64,000 bases of DNA. Source: Argonema galeatum A003/A1 (GTDB lineage Bacteria; Cyanobacteriota; Cyanobacteriia; Cyanobacteriales; Aerosakkonemataceae). A program made the position numbers and the translations under genes. The DNA is taken from contig NZ_JAIQZM010000013.1 in NCBI RefSeq assembly GCF_023333595.1, positions 69,555 to 133,554 on the forward strand, given 5' to 3'. The notes under the pieces were generated by a model that was given only the letters and a program-made list of their open reading frames with translations, made no database searches and was not told the origin of the DNA. Shown piece after piece: positions 49,870 through 58,804 of this stretch (positions are counted from its first letter, which is position 1; every line of letters starts with the position of its first letter).

Positions 49870-51039
49870 ATGTCCCTGATTTTGACATTTTTGGGCAAGG
49901 GTGGCACTGGTCGCACTACAGTGGCGATCGCAGCTGCCAAACAGCTAGCTAGTCAAGGAAAGCGCGTGCTGCTGGCCGGACAGGGCTCTGACCCGGCGCT
50001 GAGCTTAATTTTAGGTGCCACCCTTGGCCCCGACCCCCAGGAACTAGCGACTAATTTCCAGGGGGTGCAGTTCCAGACAGCCCAGCTGCTGGAACGCAGT
50101 TGGGAAGAGATCAAACAGCTGGAAGCGCAATACCTCCGCACGCCGATCGTCAAAGAGGTATTCGGTCAAGAGTTGGGCGTCCTGCCGGGGATGGATAGTG
50201 CGTTGGCATTAAACGCCCTTCGGGAGTACGATGCTTCCGGCAAATACGATGCGATTGTCTATGACGGAACGGGCGACCAAACGATGCTGCGGATGCTGGG
50301 AATGCCGGAGATTGTCAGCTGGTACATCCGCCGCTTTCGGAATTTATTTCTTAATTCCGACTTGGGTAAAACTGTATCGCCGTTTATCCAACCCGTCGCC
50401 AGCGCTGTTTTAAACGTGAATTGGGGCGAGGATAACTTCGCTCAACCCACTAACCAGGTCAACAATTTGTTAGACCAAGGCAAGGACGCAGTTGCCAATC
50501 CCAACCGGATGGCGGCTTATCTGGTGACCACTGGCGACCCAACTGCTCTAGCTACGGCAAAATATCTCTGGGGTAGCGCCCAACAAATCGGTTTAACCGT
50601 TGGCGGCGTTATTCTCAATCAAGCGACAATGGCAGACACCGTGGCAGCTGAAGTTGCACAAAACCTGGCGCAGGTTTACGAGACATTCGATCGCGAAACG
50701 GCTGCTATCGACACCGTTACCGCTGCGTTTTCCCCTCTGCCTGCGATCGCCATTCCCACCCGCACCGGGGGCGACTGGCAACCCCTAATGAACGCTATGC
50801 CAGATTTCCGTCAAGCTTATCGGGCTCCCAAACCCATAGAAATTGACATTCCGGCTCGCCAAGTACGGTTATTCTTGCCCGGTTTTGACAAAAAGCAGGT
50901 TAAACTCACCCAGAACGGCCCAGAAGTCACCATTGAAGCGGGCGACCAGCGACGCAATATTTTCCTTCCTCCCCAGCTGAGCGGCCAATCCGTCAAAGGA
51001 GCCAAATTCCAAAATAGTTATTTAACTATTTCCTTCTAG
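49870..51039 (+). CDS. ArsA/Get3-like ATPase with Hsp20-like C-terminal domain
   Basis: A 389-residue deviant Walker-type ATPase. The P-loop reads GKGGTGRTT: the signature first Lys is kept but the usual second Lys is Arg. It has a switch-I-like VLLAGQGSDPALSL, VYDGTGDQTMLRML and GGVILNQ. Residues about 320-389 (RQVRLFLPGFDKKQVKLTQN, then QSVKGAKFQNSYLTISF) form an alpha-crystallin/Hsp20-like beta-sandwich, as known for ArsA-fused domains in phototrophs. Eukaryotic Get3 targets tail-anchored proteins; a similar chaperone or anion-pump role is possible. It lies between DUF2862 and chlG, hinting at a link to membrane/chlorophyll-protein assembly. Confidence 0.88.
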   Translation: MSLILTFLGKGGTGRTTVAIAAAKQLASQGKRVLLAGQGSDPALSLILGATLGPDPQELATNFQGVQFQTAQLLERSWEEIKQLEAQYLRTPIVKEVFGQELGVLPGMDSALALNALREYDASGKYDAIVYDGTGDQTMLRMLGMPEIVSWYIRRFRNLFLNSDLGKTVSPFIQPVASAVLNVNWGEDNFAQPTNQVNNLLDQGKDAVANPNRMAAYLVTTGDPTALATAKYLWGSAQQIGLTVGGVILNQATMADTVAAEVAQNLAQVYETFDRETAAIDTVTAAFSPLPAIAIPTRTGGDWQPLMNAMPDFRQAYRAPKPIEIDIPARQVRLFLPGFDKKQVKLTQNGPEVTIEAGDQRRNIFLPPQLSGQSVKGAKFQNSYLTISF

Positions 51040-51077
51040 TAAGAGACTTGGGTAATTGGTCATTGGAAAATTTCAAC

Positions 51078-51180
51078 AGGACTTACTCAAAAACCTTAGT
51101 TTTGCCCCCCCAGCCCCCCAAATCTGGGGGGAGAAGAGTCCTGTTCCCCCCAGATTTGGGGGGCTGGGGGGGCGATTGCG
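51078..51180. repeat. CCCCCCAAATCTGGGGGG-type element with a perfect 29-bp hairpin
   Basis: The arms 51104-51132 and 51145-51173 are exact reverse complements (core AGCCCCCCAAATCTGG) around a 12-base loop GAAGAGTCCTGT. The left end AGGACTTACTCAAAAACCTT matches the relatives at 38371-38473 and 57362-57504. In this spacer it is followed by ATCCAAAATC-type low-complexity sequence before chlG. Confidence 0.9.
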
Positions 51181-51305
51181 CCCTATTCAAATTGAAGAAA
51201 AAGTAGAAGATTTATTTTGAAAATCTTCCCTTTTTAAATCTGAAATTAATGATCGCTCGACGGAAAATTCAATCCAAAATCTAAAATCCCAAATCCAAAA
51301 TCGAT

Positions 51306-52370
51306 ATGTCTGACCCGACTCCTTCCCAGTTTTCCACAAACCCCGAAACCCCTACTCAAGATCTGCCACAACCGACACCAGTGGAGGTGAATCCCAGTAT
51401 TGAGGCTCCTATAGCTGCCAGCAATAGTGCTAGAACGCGACAGATGCTGGGTATGAAAGGTGCCGCATCTGGAGAAACCAACATTTGGAAAATCCGCCTG
51501 CAATTGATGAAGCCAATTACCTGGATTCCCCTAATTTGGGGCGTCGTATGCGGTGCGGCTTCATCTGGCAACTACAGCTGGACGCTGGAAAATGTGCTGA
51601 TAGCAGCCGCTTGTATGTTGATGTCGGGGCCATTGCTGACGGGTTATACCCAAACCGTGAATGATTTCTACGACAAGGATATCGACGCGATTAACGAACC
51701 CTATCGCCCGATTCCTTCAGGGGCAATTGCTATTCCCCAAGTGGTGAAGCAGATTTGGGTGCTGTTACTCGCTGGTATTGGGGTGGCATTCGTCCTAGAT
51801 TTGTGGGCTGGTCACAGTTTTCCCACGATTGCTGTTCTAGCTTTGGGCGGTTCGTTTATATCCTACATTTATTCAGCTCCACCCCTGAAACTGAAAAAAA
51901 ATGGCTGGCTGGGCAATTATGCTTTGGGTGCCAGTTACATTGCTTTGCCTTGGTGGGCGGGTCATGCTTTGTTTGGCGACCTCAATGCCACGATCGTTGT
52001 TCTGACTCTGTTATATAGTTTGGCAGGATTGGGAATTGCGATCGTCAATGACTTCAAAAGTGTGGAGGGAGACAGAGAATTAGGTTTGCAGTCGCTGCCG
52101 GTGATGTTTGGCGTCAGCACGGCGGCTTGGATTTGTGTGCTGATGATTGATATATTTCAAGGTGCGATCGCAGCTTACTTGATCGCCATTCACCAAAACT
52201 TATACGCTACAATTCTGCTGCTGCTAGTTATCCCGCAAATCACTTTTCAGGATATGTATTTCCTGCGCGATCCTCTGAAAAATGATGTAAAGTATCAGGC
52301 AAGTGCCCAGCCTTTTCTGGTTTTAGGAATGCTGGTGGCAGGTTTGGCTTTAGGGCACGCAGGCGTTTAA
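51306..52370 (+). CDS. chlG: Chlorophyll a synthase
   Basis: A 354-residue UbiA-type prenyltransferase that esterifies chlorophyllide a with phytyl or geranylgeranyl diphosphate, the last step of chlorophyll synthesis. The aspartate-rich site DFYDKDIDAINEP, followed by YRPIPSGAI, and the second motif DFKSVEGDRELGLQSLPV are both intact. The first about 55 residues are polar, Pro/Ser/Thr-rich. About nine membrane helices follow, in the thylakoid membrane. It confirms an oxygenic phototroph. It follows the ArsA-like gene by 266 bases containing a repeat hairpin. Confidence 0.96.
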   Translation: MSDPTPSQFSTNPETPTQDLPQPTPVEVNPSIEAPIAASNSARTRQMLGMKGAASGETNIWKIRLQLMKPITWIPLIWGVVCGAASSGNYSWTLENVLIAAACMLMSGPLLTGYTQTVNDFYDKDIDAINEPYRPIPSGAIAIPQVVKQIWVLLLAGIGVAFVLDLWAGHSFPTIAVLALGGSFISYIYSAPPLKLKKNGWLGNYALGASYIALPWWAGHALFGDLNATIVVLTLLYSLAGLGIAIVNDFKSVEGDRELGLQSLPVMFGVSTAAWICVLMIDIFQGAIAAYLIAIHQNLYATILLLLVIPQITFQDMYFLRDPLKNDVKYQASAQPFLVLGMLVAGLALGHAGV

Positions 52371-52387
52371 TTGGATAAAGAGTTGCC

Positions 52388-52675
52388 GTGTTCCAACTGC
52401 TGTACCCTCTGGTTCATACTGTCCAACCTTTTTTAGTGCCGATTTGCTTTGTCTTGGCCTGGGGATTTATGCTTCTTTTAGCTTGGAATCTCTGGTCGGC
52501 ATTTTCCCATAGCGTCAACCGGGCTAAGCGTATGCACCAAATCCCCTGCCCTGGTTGTCGCTTTTTCACTAACGACTATCGTCTCAAGTGTACGGTACGT
52601 CCCGGTGTTGCCAATTCTGAGGATGCGATCGACTGTCCCGACTATTGCCCCAAAACTAATTCTTTTTACTATTAA
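52388..52675 (+). CDS. Small membrane protein with Cys-rich tail
   Basis: A 95-residue protein starting with GTG, 17 bases after chlG. One membrane helix near the N-terminus (VPICFVLAWGFMLLLAWNLW) is followed by a basic segment and a Cys-containing region (IPCPGCRFFTNDYRLKCTV, then DCPDYCP), which could bind a metal or iron-sulfur centre. Conserved-looking but not assigned. Tail-to-tail with the remnant at 52656-52835, overlapping it by 20 bases. Confidence 0.75.
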   Translation: MFQLLYPLVHTVQPFLVPICFVLAWGFMLLLAWNLWSAFSHSVNRAKRMHQIPCPGCRFFTNDYRLKCTVRPGVANSEDAIDCPDYCPKTNSFYY

Positions 52676-52835
52676 AGTGGTGGTTGGGCGATCGATATTT
52701 ACTGGTAGTTTCCAAGTCGGTATTGCAGATACCTGCACGCACAACGCGCACGAGTGCTTCCTCTGGTGGCGGTGAGGAAATGAGAACATCGGTACGCAGT
52801 TGCAGTTGGTTGTTTTCTAACCAGAGGGCTTTCAT
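52656..52835 (-). pseudogene. N-terminal remnant of a zinc-type alcohol dehydrogenase (MDR)
   Basis: Translation from ATG at 52833-52835 gives MKALWLENNQLQLRTDV, then PPPEEALVRVVRAGICNTDLE, the start of a medium-chain alcohol dehydrogenase including the first zinc-ligand Cys. After about 43 residues the similarity ends (near 52707), and the frame continues into the 3' end of the neighbouring gene and stops at 52656. The remaining 300 residues are absent. This is a truncated gene remnant, probably from a deletion. Confidence 0.75.
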
Positions 52836-53016
52836 TTTGGGTTTGGGGGGAGTTTAAGAAATATTGTAGGGGTTGGGGGTGGGAGTGCGATCGCCGTTAT
52901 TTTTTGAGAAGGTGTTGGAGTGCTCGCACTTTTCTCAATCATCCCCTAAGAACCATCAGCAGCTATCAAATCAATTTCAAAAAATAACTCCCCCTTGTCG
53001 CCAAAATAGCCTAGCA

Positions 53017-53337
53017 TCATATTCTGCCGCAAGTCCCCGTCTCATTAAGGCACATCATCAGCATCACCGCTGTGGGGTACTTCTGATGGCCTTTTTGGGA
53101 AGCAACTTCTTCATCGGGGTCAATGAAATAGTCTCCGCTGTCTGGCTCAATCAGAATGAACCAGTCGTAACAATTTTTAACTAATTCCGGGTAAACTCGG
53201 TTAAAAATCTCTCGACACCGCTTGCCAAATGCTTCGTTCTCAGCCTTGCGTCTGGCTATCTCTGCTTGGGAAAGTGGGAGCCGATCGGGAAAAATCCTAC
53301 TGCCACGAGGCACTCGTATATGAGTTCTTTGGTTCAT
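53017..53337 (-). CDS. Small conserved-type hypothetical protein
   Basis: A 106-residue soluble protein. The start at 53337 is chosen because GGGAG lies 7 bases upstream; an ATG six codons earlier would include this site. The conserved-looking C-terminal half (YDWFILIEPDSGDYFIDPDE, then MCLNETGTCGRI) follows a basic N-terminus (RVPRGSRIFPDRLPLSQAE). The DSGDYFID segment recurs in cyanobacterial hypothetical proteins I have seen, but no function is known. Confidence 0.75.
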   Translation of the reverse strand: MNQRTHIRVPRGSRIFPDRLPLSQAEIARRKAENEAFGKRCREIFNRVYPELVKNCYDWFILIEPDSGDYFIDPDEEVASQKGHQKYPTAVMLMMCLNETGTCGRI

Positions 53338-53526
53338 CGTAAAACTCCCAAGCACAGTGAAATCAATTAATTTTATCTTTGATCGGTGTTGAGCGATTCC
53401 TATTTCAGAAGCAAATAGGAATTGCTGCCACTACAGGTCAAGTTGGGATTTTTGCTGCTGGGTCTGGAAATTCAAAACCGCCCCGAAATAGCGTCCAGGC
53501 GGCTTGCAAAAGCACACCAGATGAAG

Positions 53527-53781
53527 TCACTCCATGTCGTCGTCTGCATCATAATTGGTTAAAGCTTCATTGAATAACTCGTTGATTTGTTCTGCTGCTT
53601 CTCTAATACAACGAAGATATTGTCGTTTTTGCTCCTCACTGCATATATTGCCGTAATTTTCTAGTAATTCTGTAGATAGTAAAATGGCGGTCAATGGAGT
53701 GCGGAAATCGTGAGCAATTGAGGCGAAAAATTTGGATTTGAGTTGGAGTAGTTCTTTTTGTGATGTCATTTGAGTTAACAT
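53527..53781 (-). CDS. HisKA-only fragment of a sensor histidine kinase
   Basis: An 84-residue protein covering just the dimerisation/phospho-acceptor domain: LKSKFFASIAHDFRTPLTAI carries the H-box with the phosphorylatable His, then LLENYGNICSEEQKRQYLRC continues the helix bundle. The ATP-binding HATPase domain and any sensor are missing on both sides. It could be a degraded kinase gene or a stand-alone phosphotransfer/decoy protein. Starts at 53781 or four codons later; no clear ribosome-binding site. Confidence 0.6.
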   Translation of the reverse strand: MLTQMTSQKELLQLKSKFFASIAHDFRTPLTAILLSTELLENYGNICSEEQKRQYLRCIREAAEQINELFNEALTNYDADDDME

Positions 53782-53996
53782 TGTCTCGTTTTACTGCGTG
53801 TTCTCGATTACTATGAACCCTGCTTGCAATTAACTCAGTGACTTAACCCTCGTGGCAAAGATGACAAAACTACTGTGGTAGGTTGATGATAAACGCCTAA
53901 AAACGTGCGCGAATCCAGGTAGCTTCGTGATGCCGATCACAAGATGGCTACAATACTTGACCGATCGACTACGCCAACACACGGCAAAATATTTTT

Positions 53997-54878
53997 ATGA
54001 GAAAACGCCAAATTGCCCGTCTATGCGCCTTGTCGCTCGGCATCATCCTGTTCTGCACCCAGATGGCATCTGCACAAAGGTTATCCAGTCCTCGCCAGCT
54101 GCCCACTTACAATCCCCAAACCGTGTTGCAGCAACTAACACAGGCAAATGTTGTGTACCTGGGGGAAACACACAACAACCCTGAAGACCACTTGATTCAA
54201 CTACAGATTATTGAGGAACTTCATCGGCAAAATCCTAATATTGCGATCGCAATGGAAATGTTCCAGCGGCCCTTTCAGTTCCAACTCGATCGCTACATAG
54301 CCAACGACCTAACCGAACTGCAACTCCGGGATAGAACTGACTATAAAGACCGATGGGGCTACCCCTGGGAATACTATGCCCCCATTCTGCGGTTTGCCAA
54401 GGCCAATCGACTGCCAGTGTTAGCCATGAATACACCTACTGAAATAACGCGCAAGGTCGCCCGTAACGGCTTAGAAAGCTTGTCCCAGTCAGAGCAGCAA
54501 GATATCCCACCCTTCTCAGAAATTCGCACGGATAACCCAGCCTATCGTCAGTTGATGCTAGATATCTACCAACAAATGCACCAAGGGCTCGGTGGCAATA
54601 ATAGCTTTGAGCGATTTTTTCAAGCCCAGGTTTTATGGGATGAAACGATGGCGGAAGTTATTGCCAAGTTTTTGCAAGCTAACCCAGATTTTCAAGTAGT
54701 GGCGATAGTTGGTCAGGGTCACATTATCTACGGACATGGAATTCCGACGCGGGTTGCGAGACGACTGGGGACTGCTAACTTAGTTCAGCGTACAGTGCTA
54801 TTAAATCCCCCCGCAAACGCCCAATTCAAAACAGACAGGTCAGCTGCCGACTTTATTTGGAGAACCAGGTTTGAGTAG
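53997..54878 (+). CDS. ChaN family haem-binding-type lipoprotein/secreted protein
   Basis: A 293-residue protein with a signal peptide (IARLCALSLGIILFCTQMAS, cleavage near ASA-QR). The mature part has VVYLGETHNNPEDHLIQLQI, IAIAMEMFQRPFQFQLDRYI and VVAIVGQGHIIYGHGIP, characteristic of ChaN, part of the TIKI-like fold with His residues for haem or metal binding. Periplasmic. Proteins of this family are implicated in iron/haem handling in other bacteria, but many homologues are uncharacterised. Stands alone; a MITE-like element lies 14 bases downstream. Confidence 0.88.
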   Translation: MRKRQIARLCALSLGIILFCTQMASAQRLSSPRQLPTYNPQTVLQQLTQANVVYLGETHNNPEDHLIQLQIIEELHRQNPNIAIAMEMFQRPFQFQLDRYIANDLTELQLRDRTDYKDRWGYPWEYYAPILRFAKANRLPVLAMNTPTEITRKVARNGLESLSQSEQQDIPPFSEIRTDNPAYRQLMLDIYQQMHQGLGGNNSFERFFQAQVLWDETMAEVIAKFLQANPDFQVVAIVGQGHIIYGHGIPTRVARRLGTANLVQRTVLLNPPANAQFKTDRSAADFIWRTRFE

Positions 54879-54892
54879 GGAATTTCAGATAA

Positions 54893-54997
54893 CTCTTTCG
54901 GAGTTGTGATGCTTTTGTTCAAAAAATCACATTTTTATTCCTCTGCTCCTCTGCTCCTCTGCTCCTCTACTGAAATAGCATAGTAAATACGGAAGAG
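54893..54997. repeat. MITE-like intergenic element, copy 2
   Basis: Matches the reverse complement of 8301-8390 almost throughout. Here the CCTCTGCT octamer is present four times (54940-54971, last one imperfect). Ends CTCTTTCG and CGGAAGAG form an imperfect terminal inverted repeat. Confidence 0.8.
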
Positions 54998-55012
54998 CCA
55001 TTCTCCTTCCCT

Positions 55013-55828
55013 TTATCGCTTTTCGCCCAGGAATTGCACTAACGGTTGAAACACGGTCAGCAATTCAGCTCGACTGACTACCAAAGTTGGGAAAGAGCGA
55101 TCGCTATAATCCTCCCCTTCTTTTAAAGGAAACACCGACTCTTCTTGCAAAGGAACCAAAACACCGCCAGCTGCCTGAACAATTGCCCAAACAGCCGCCA
55201 GATCCCACACTTTTGGCGTAGACTCGACACCCGCCAAGGCAGCACCAGCAGCAACAGACAAAAAATTGTAGGTAGTGACGCCCAGCATCCGAACTTTGCA
55301 GGGAAGCGGCTTTTGGAAAACAGCAATACTTCGCGCACAAACGTTGAAAAAGTGACTGTTGCTAGGAGAATCGCTACTGGTGTGGATGGGGCGATTGTTC
55401 AAAAAAGCACCATTAGAACCATTAGCTGAAGATGAGCCATACCAGTAACCGTGAAAAGATTGACCGATCGTAGGAAAATGTACGTATCCAAATACAGGTT
55501 CTCCTTGATATAACAATCCCATCGAAATTCCCCAAATCGGAATTCCGCGCGTAAAGTTAGTCGTACCGTCAATAGGGTCAATCACCCAGCACCATTCGGC
55601 ACCGCCAAAAATGTGATCTCCTTCTTCGCTTAAAACATCGTGGCTGGGGAAAGTGTCATAAATTGCATTGCGAATTTCGTCATCCGCCCACTTATCATCT
55701 GTCGTTATCAAACTGCCATCAGTTTTTAGAGACGGCTGCAACTGCCCGAAATCTTGCACCAGTTTGGTGCTAAGTCTGGCAGTAGTTGTTTGAGCAAAAT
55801 TTAAAACTGTTTCCCAAAAATTGGTCAT
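55013..55828 (-). CDS. Inositol monophosphatase family protein
   Basis: A 271-residue Mg/Li-sensitive phosphatase that could act on inositol phosphate, fructose-1,6-bisphosphate or related substrates. Landmarks: EEGDHIF with the metal-binding Glu pair, DPIDGTTNFTRGIP, and the C-terminal WDLAAVWAIVQAAGGVLVP. The length and motif spacing are typical of bacterial SuhB-type enzymes. Located near the PucC-type gene, 77 bases apart, on the same strand, but the two need not be functionally related. Cytosolic. Confidence 0.93.
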   Translation of the reverse strand: MTNFWETVLNFAQTTTARLSTKLVQDFGQLQPSLKTDGSLITTDDKWADDEIRNAIYDTFPSHDVLSEEGDHIFGGAEWCWVIDPIDGTTNFTRGIPIWGISMGLLYQGEPVFGYVHFPTIGQSFHGYWYGSSSANGSNGAFLNNRPIHTSSDSPSNSHFFNVCARSIAVFQKPLPCKVRMLGVTTYNFLSVAAGAALAGVESTPKVWDLAAVWAIVQAAGGVLVPLQEESVFPLKEGEDYSDRSFPTLVVSRAELLTVFQPLVQFLGEKR

Positions 55829-55905
55829 AATCTATGATAGTTAGTTAGGCGGGTGAAAGTTTGTGTATTTTTTAGGGTAGACTATTTAGCTAATTCAGAT
55901 TTGGA

Positions 55906-57336
55906 TCAATCTAGCTCGTTTTGGAGGACAGATGCGATCGCTTCCCGTGCATTGGTGCGGAATTCCGTCACATTCACTCTTCCCAAATACCAAACTGCCA
56001 AAAGCATTGCCAATCCTTGCACTACAAAAACCAGTCCGTAGGCTAACACCAAATCGGGAAACAATTTCTTGCCCACATCTAAAAGTGCGCCTCCGGCGAT
56101 TGTCGCCACTCCTCGCGCCATAGCCTGTGCCAATCCCCAAGCGCCAATAAACGTGCCTGCCGTTTCCGCTGCTGTTAAATCTAACATCAGACTCAGCGCT
56201 CCGGTCGTTGCCACTCCAGAACACAAACCGAATAGTAAAAGAGCGATCAGAAGGAATGTTGAATTATGGGTAAATCCCGACAGAACTACCCAGATCAAAG
56301 AGACAACCACTGACACGCAGCCTACTTTAGTAGTATTGCGCTTACCGATACGCGGAGCCAGAAGGAACCCAGCGGCGAGCAGACCAAATAATGTCCCAGT
56401 ACCCCAGAAGGCGTTCAGACTAGCCGTTTCGCCTACTTGCATTTTGAAGACATCACCGCCATAAGTTTCCAGGACGGCATCTTGGATAAATAAGCCCAGC
56501 GTCATCATTACCAAAAAGGTAAAAAATACTTGAGTTTGCCGACTAGCAGTTAAGATGCGCCAAGCTCTATCTAGGGTAATCTTTTCTTCCCGGTTAACTA
56601 ATGTCGATCGCAAAGTATAGCGGGAATATTTTTTCTCCATCCCCCAAGTTGCAAGCATTGCTAGCCCAAAGACGATCGCAGGCACGATCGAAAATAAGCG
56701 ATTAATTGCTGCTTGTAGATCCTCAATGGGCGCATTTAAAGTTAATTTTTTCAGCAAGACGCCAATGGTAATTGCTCCGATAATAATTCCCGTCATTAGC
56801 ATCGACCAGTCTATTCCCACCAGTTGAGAGCGATTATCCTCGTCGGAAACATCCACCAGCAATGTCGCAAAAGGCGTAGAACAGGCGCTGACTGCCACAC
56901 CGTAAAGTGCAAACAAAAACGCTAGCAAGGCAGTCCAGCCGTAGGTTTGGCTCGTCCAGCCTTCTGCTTTCAAACTACCGCCCACCTGCCACATTACTTG
57001 CACAGCTATAAATGCAATTATTGCCAGACTTGCCGCGCCAATCCAGATATATCCCGTGCGATGATATCCCCACAAGGGCTTGGTGTCAGACATCTGCCCA
57101 AACCAAACTCGCGCTGGTGCTACAAATAAAGTTAGGGCAAGGATGATTGTAGCAAGCGTTGCTGGCACTCCCAACTCTCTGATCAGCACGCGGTTGAGGA
57201 CGCCAAAAACGAGAACTGACATCATACCCAGCCCGATTTGCAATAACCCCAGTCTTAACATGGCGAGCAGATTAAGTCTGGGCAACTGCTTGGAATTTTC
57301 TTCTATCTGCAAATCTGATAAGTCTCCACTAGACAT
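55906..57336 (-). CDS. BCD/PucC-family MFS transporter
   Basis: A 476-residue polytopic protein with about twelve helices. The pattern RLGLLQIGLGMMSVLVFGVL, followed by NRVLIRELGVPATL, and WFGQMSDTKPLWGYHRTGYI identifies the PucC/BCD (bacteriochlorophyll delivery) subfamily of the major facilitator superfamily. A GAGGA lies 4-5 bases before the ATG. In purple bacteria PucC assists light-harvesting complex assembly; in cyanobacteria the role is less certain, perhaps chlorophyll/porphyrin handling. Membrane protein. Confidence 0.9.
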   Translation of the reverse strand: MSSGDLSDLQIEENSKQLPRLNLLAMLRLGLLQIGLGMMSVLVFGVLNRVLIRELGVPATLATIILALTLFVAPARVWFGQMSDTKPLWGYHRTGYIWIGAASLAIIAFIAVQVMWQVGGSLKAEGWTSQTYGWTALLAFLFALYGVAVSACSTPFATLLVDVSDEDNRSQLVGIDWSMLMTGIIIGAITIGVLLKKLTLNAPIEDLQAAINRLFSIVPAIVFGLAMLATWGMEKKYSRYTLRSTLVNREEKITLDRAWRILTASRQTQVFFTFLVMMTLGLFIQDAVLETYGGDVFKMQVGETASLNAFWGTGTLFGLLAAGFLLAPRIGKRNTTKVGCVSVVVSLIWVVLSGFTHNSTFLLIALLLFGLCSGVATTGALSLMLDLTAAETAGTFIGAWGLAQAMARGVATIAGGALLDVGKKLFPDLVLAYGLVFVVQGLAMLLAVWYLGRVNVTEFRTNAREAIASVLQNELD

Positions 57337-57361
57337 ATTTCCTCAAACGGGTTTCTTCTCC

Positions 57362-57504
57362 AGGACTTACGCACTAACCAAGGTTTTGCCCCCCTTACCC
57401 CCCAAATCTGGGGGGAACAGGACTCTTCTCCCCCAGATTTGGGGGGAACAGGACTCTTCTCCCCCCAGATTTGGGGGGCTGGAGGGGAGAAAAGCGTAAG
57501 TCCT
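57362..57504. repeat. 143-bp MITE-like element with terminal inverted repeats
   Basis: AGGACTTACGC (57362-57372) and GCGTAAGTCCT (57494-57504) are perfect 11-base terminal inverted repeats. The interior has three CCAGATTTGGGGGG/CCCCCCAAATCTGG-type blocks separated by AACAGGACTCTTCTCC. It is the fullest of three related copies (others at 38371-38473 and 51078-51180). No obvious target duplication. Confidence 0.85.
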
Positions 57505-57591
57505 ATTCTCTAAAGATACCCTGTGAGTGACCCAGGTTGAGCCTTTTTCGGTAACGCTACACTTGAATTATGTAAAGAAGTGTAAAGAAAA

Positions 57592-58554
57592 ATGGCAACA
57601 GAAGTGCAAGCGATCGCTCTGGGGAAAAATGGCCTTACCGTCACACCTCTGTGTATCGGCACTTGGGCTTGGGGTGACAAACTGTTTTGGAATTACGGCA
57701 GTAACTACGGGGAATCCCAGCTGTGGGAAGCTTTTAAGGCGTCTCTGGATGCTGGCGTTAACTTTTTTGACACGGCAGAAATTTACGGCATGGGACTGTC
57801 AGAGGAGCTGCTGGGAAAGTTCATGCAGCAAACAGAGCAAAAAGTCCAAATTGCCACTAAATACGGCCCCTTGCCCTGGAGATTTACAGCAGAGTCGGTT
57901 TCTGAGGCTCTGACGGCAAGTTTGAAACGCCTGCGAGTCCAGCAAGTCGATCTCTACCAGGTACACTGGCCTTTTGCCTTCTTGATGAGTCAAGACACGC
58001 TGATGAACGCCTTGGCGGATGAAGTAAAACGAGGCAGAATAGCCGCAGTGGGTGTCAGCAACTACTCATCCGAACAGATGCGGGAAGCCCACCAAATCTT
58101 GGCGTCTAGGGGTGTGCCTTTAGCTACGAATCAGGTGCGTTATTCCCTGCTAACGCGACAGGTTGAAAGTAAAGGAATCGTTAGTACTGCTAAACAGCTG
58201 GGTGTCACCATCCTCGCATATAGCCCCCTGGCGCAAGGCTTGGTTACTGGCAAATACACACTTGAAAATTATCAAGAACCGAAAGATGCTCGCCGATTCG
58301 ATTCCCGCTTCAGTCGTAGCGGTTTAGAAAAAATCGCGCCTGTAATATCTCTACTGCGTCAGTTGGGAGAAAAGCACGATCGCACCCCGGCTCAAGTTGC
58401 GCTTAATTGGTTAATCGCACAAGGGAATATTATACCAATTCCGGGTGCTAAAACAGCGGAACAAGCTCGGCAGAATGCTGGTGCGTTGGGTTGGCGACTC
58501 AGCGATGATGAAGTTGCTCAGATCGAAAATGCGAGTCGCCCCTGGTTAGCATGA
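57592..58554 (+). CDS. Aldo/keto reductase
   Basis: A 320-residue AKR with catalytic Asp60 and Tyr65 (FFDTAEIYGMG), Lys90 (IATKYG) and His125 (YQVHWPF). C-terminal GAKTAEQARQNAGALG provides the nucleotide-binding end. It differs clearly from the AKR at 1063-2022 (different YAYS loops and N-terminus) and is closer to plant-type pyridoxal reductase-like AKRs. Substrate unknown; cytosolic. Followed by a repeat-rich spacer. Confidence 0.92.
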   Translation: MATEVQAIALGKNGLTVTPLCIGTWAWGDKLFWNYGSNYGESQLWEAFKASLDAGVNFFDTAEIYGMGLSEELLGKFMQQTEQKVQIATKYGPLPWRFTAESVSEALTASLKRLRVQQVDLYQVHWPFAFLMSQDTLMNALADEVKRGRIAAVGVSNYSSEQMREAHQILASRGVPLATNQVRYSLLTRQVESKGIVSTAKQLGVTILAYSPLAQGLVTGKYTLENYQEPKDARRFDSRFSRSGLEKIAPVISLLRQLGEKHDRTPAQVALNWLIAQGNIIPIPGAKTAEQARQNAGALGWRLSDDEVAQIENASRPWLA

Positions 58555-58804
58555 GTGGGAACCTCACCCCCCAACCCCCCTCTCCGCCTGCGGAGAGGGG
58601 GGGGAAAGAAAGAAGAGAATAATAGGGAAAGGGAGGGGGAGTTTTTGCCCCCCTCCCCGTGGACGGGGAGGGGCTGGGGGTGGGGTTGCACCTGAATCGC
58701 ACAGAGGGAAGAGAAAACAGGGCTGTTTTTGCTCCCCTCCCCGTGGACGGGGAGGGGCTGGGGGTGGGGTTCTACATTATTTACAGGATAAGCGATCGCA
58801 CATT
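58555..58804. other. 250-bp spacer with duplicated G/C hairpin
   Basis: Contains CCCCTCCCCGTGGACGGGGA followed by GGGGCTGGGGGTGGGGTT twice (about 58650-58687 and 58734-58771), each a strong hairpin, plus CCCCTCTCCGCCTGCGGAGA (about 58579). No gene is seen. Related C/G repeats lie at 14290-14450. Confidence 0.7.

Noticed and set aside
53379-53573. A 64-codon plus-strand ORF downstream of the small conserved gene
   Set aside because: No ribosome-binding site and it overlaps the HisKA ORF on the other strand.
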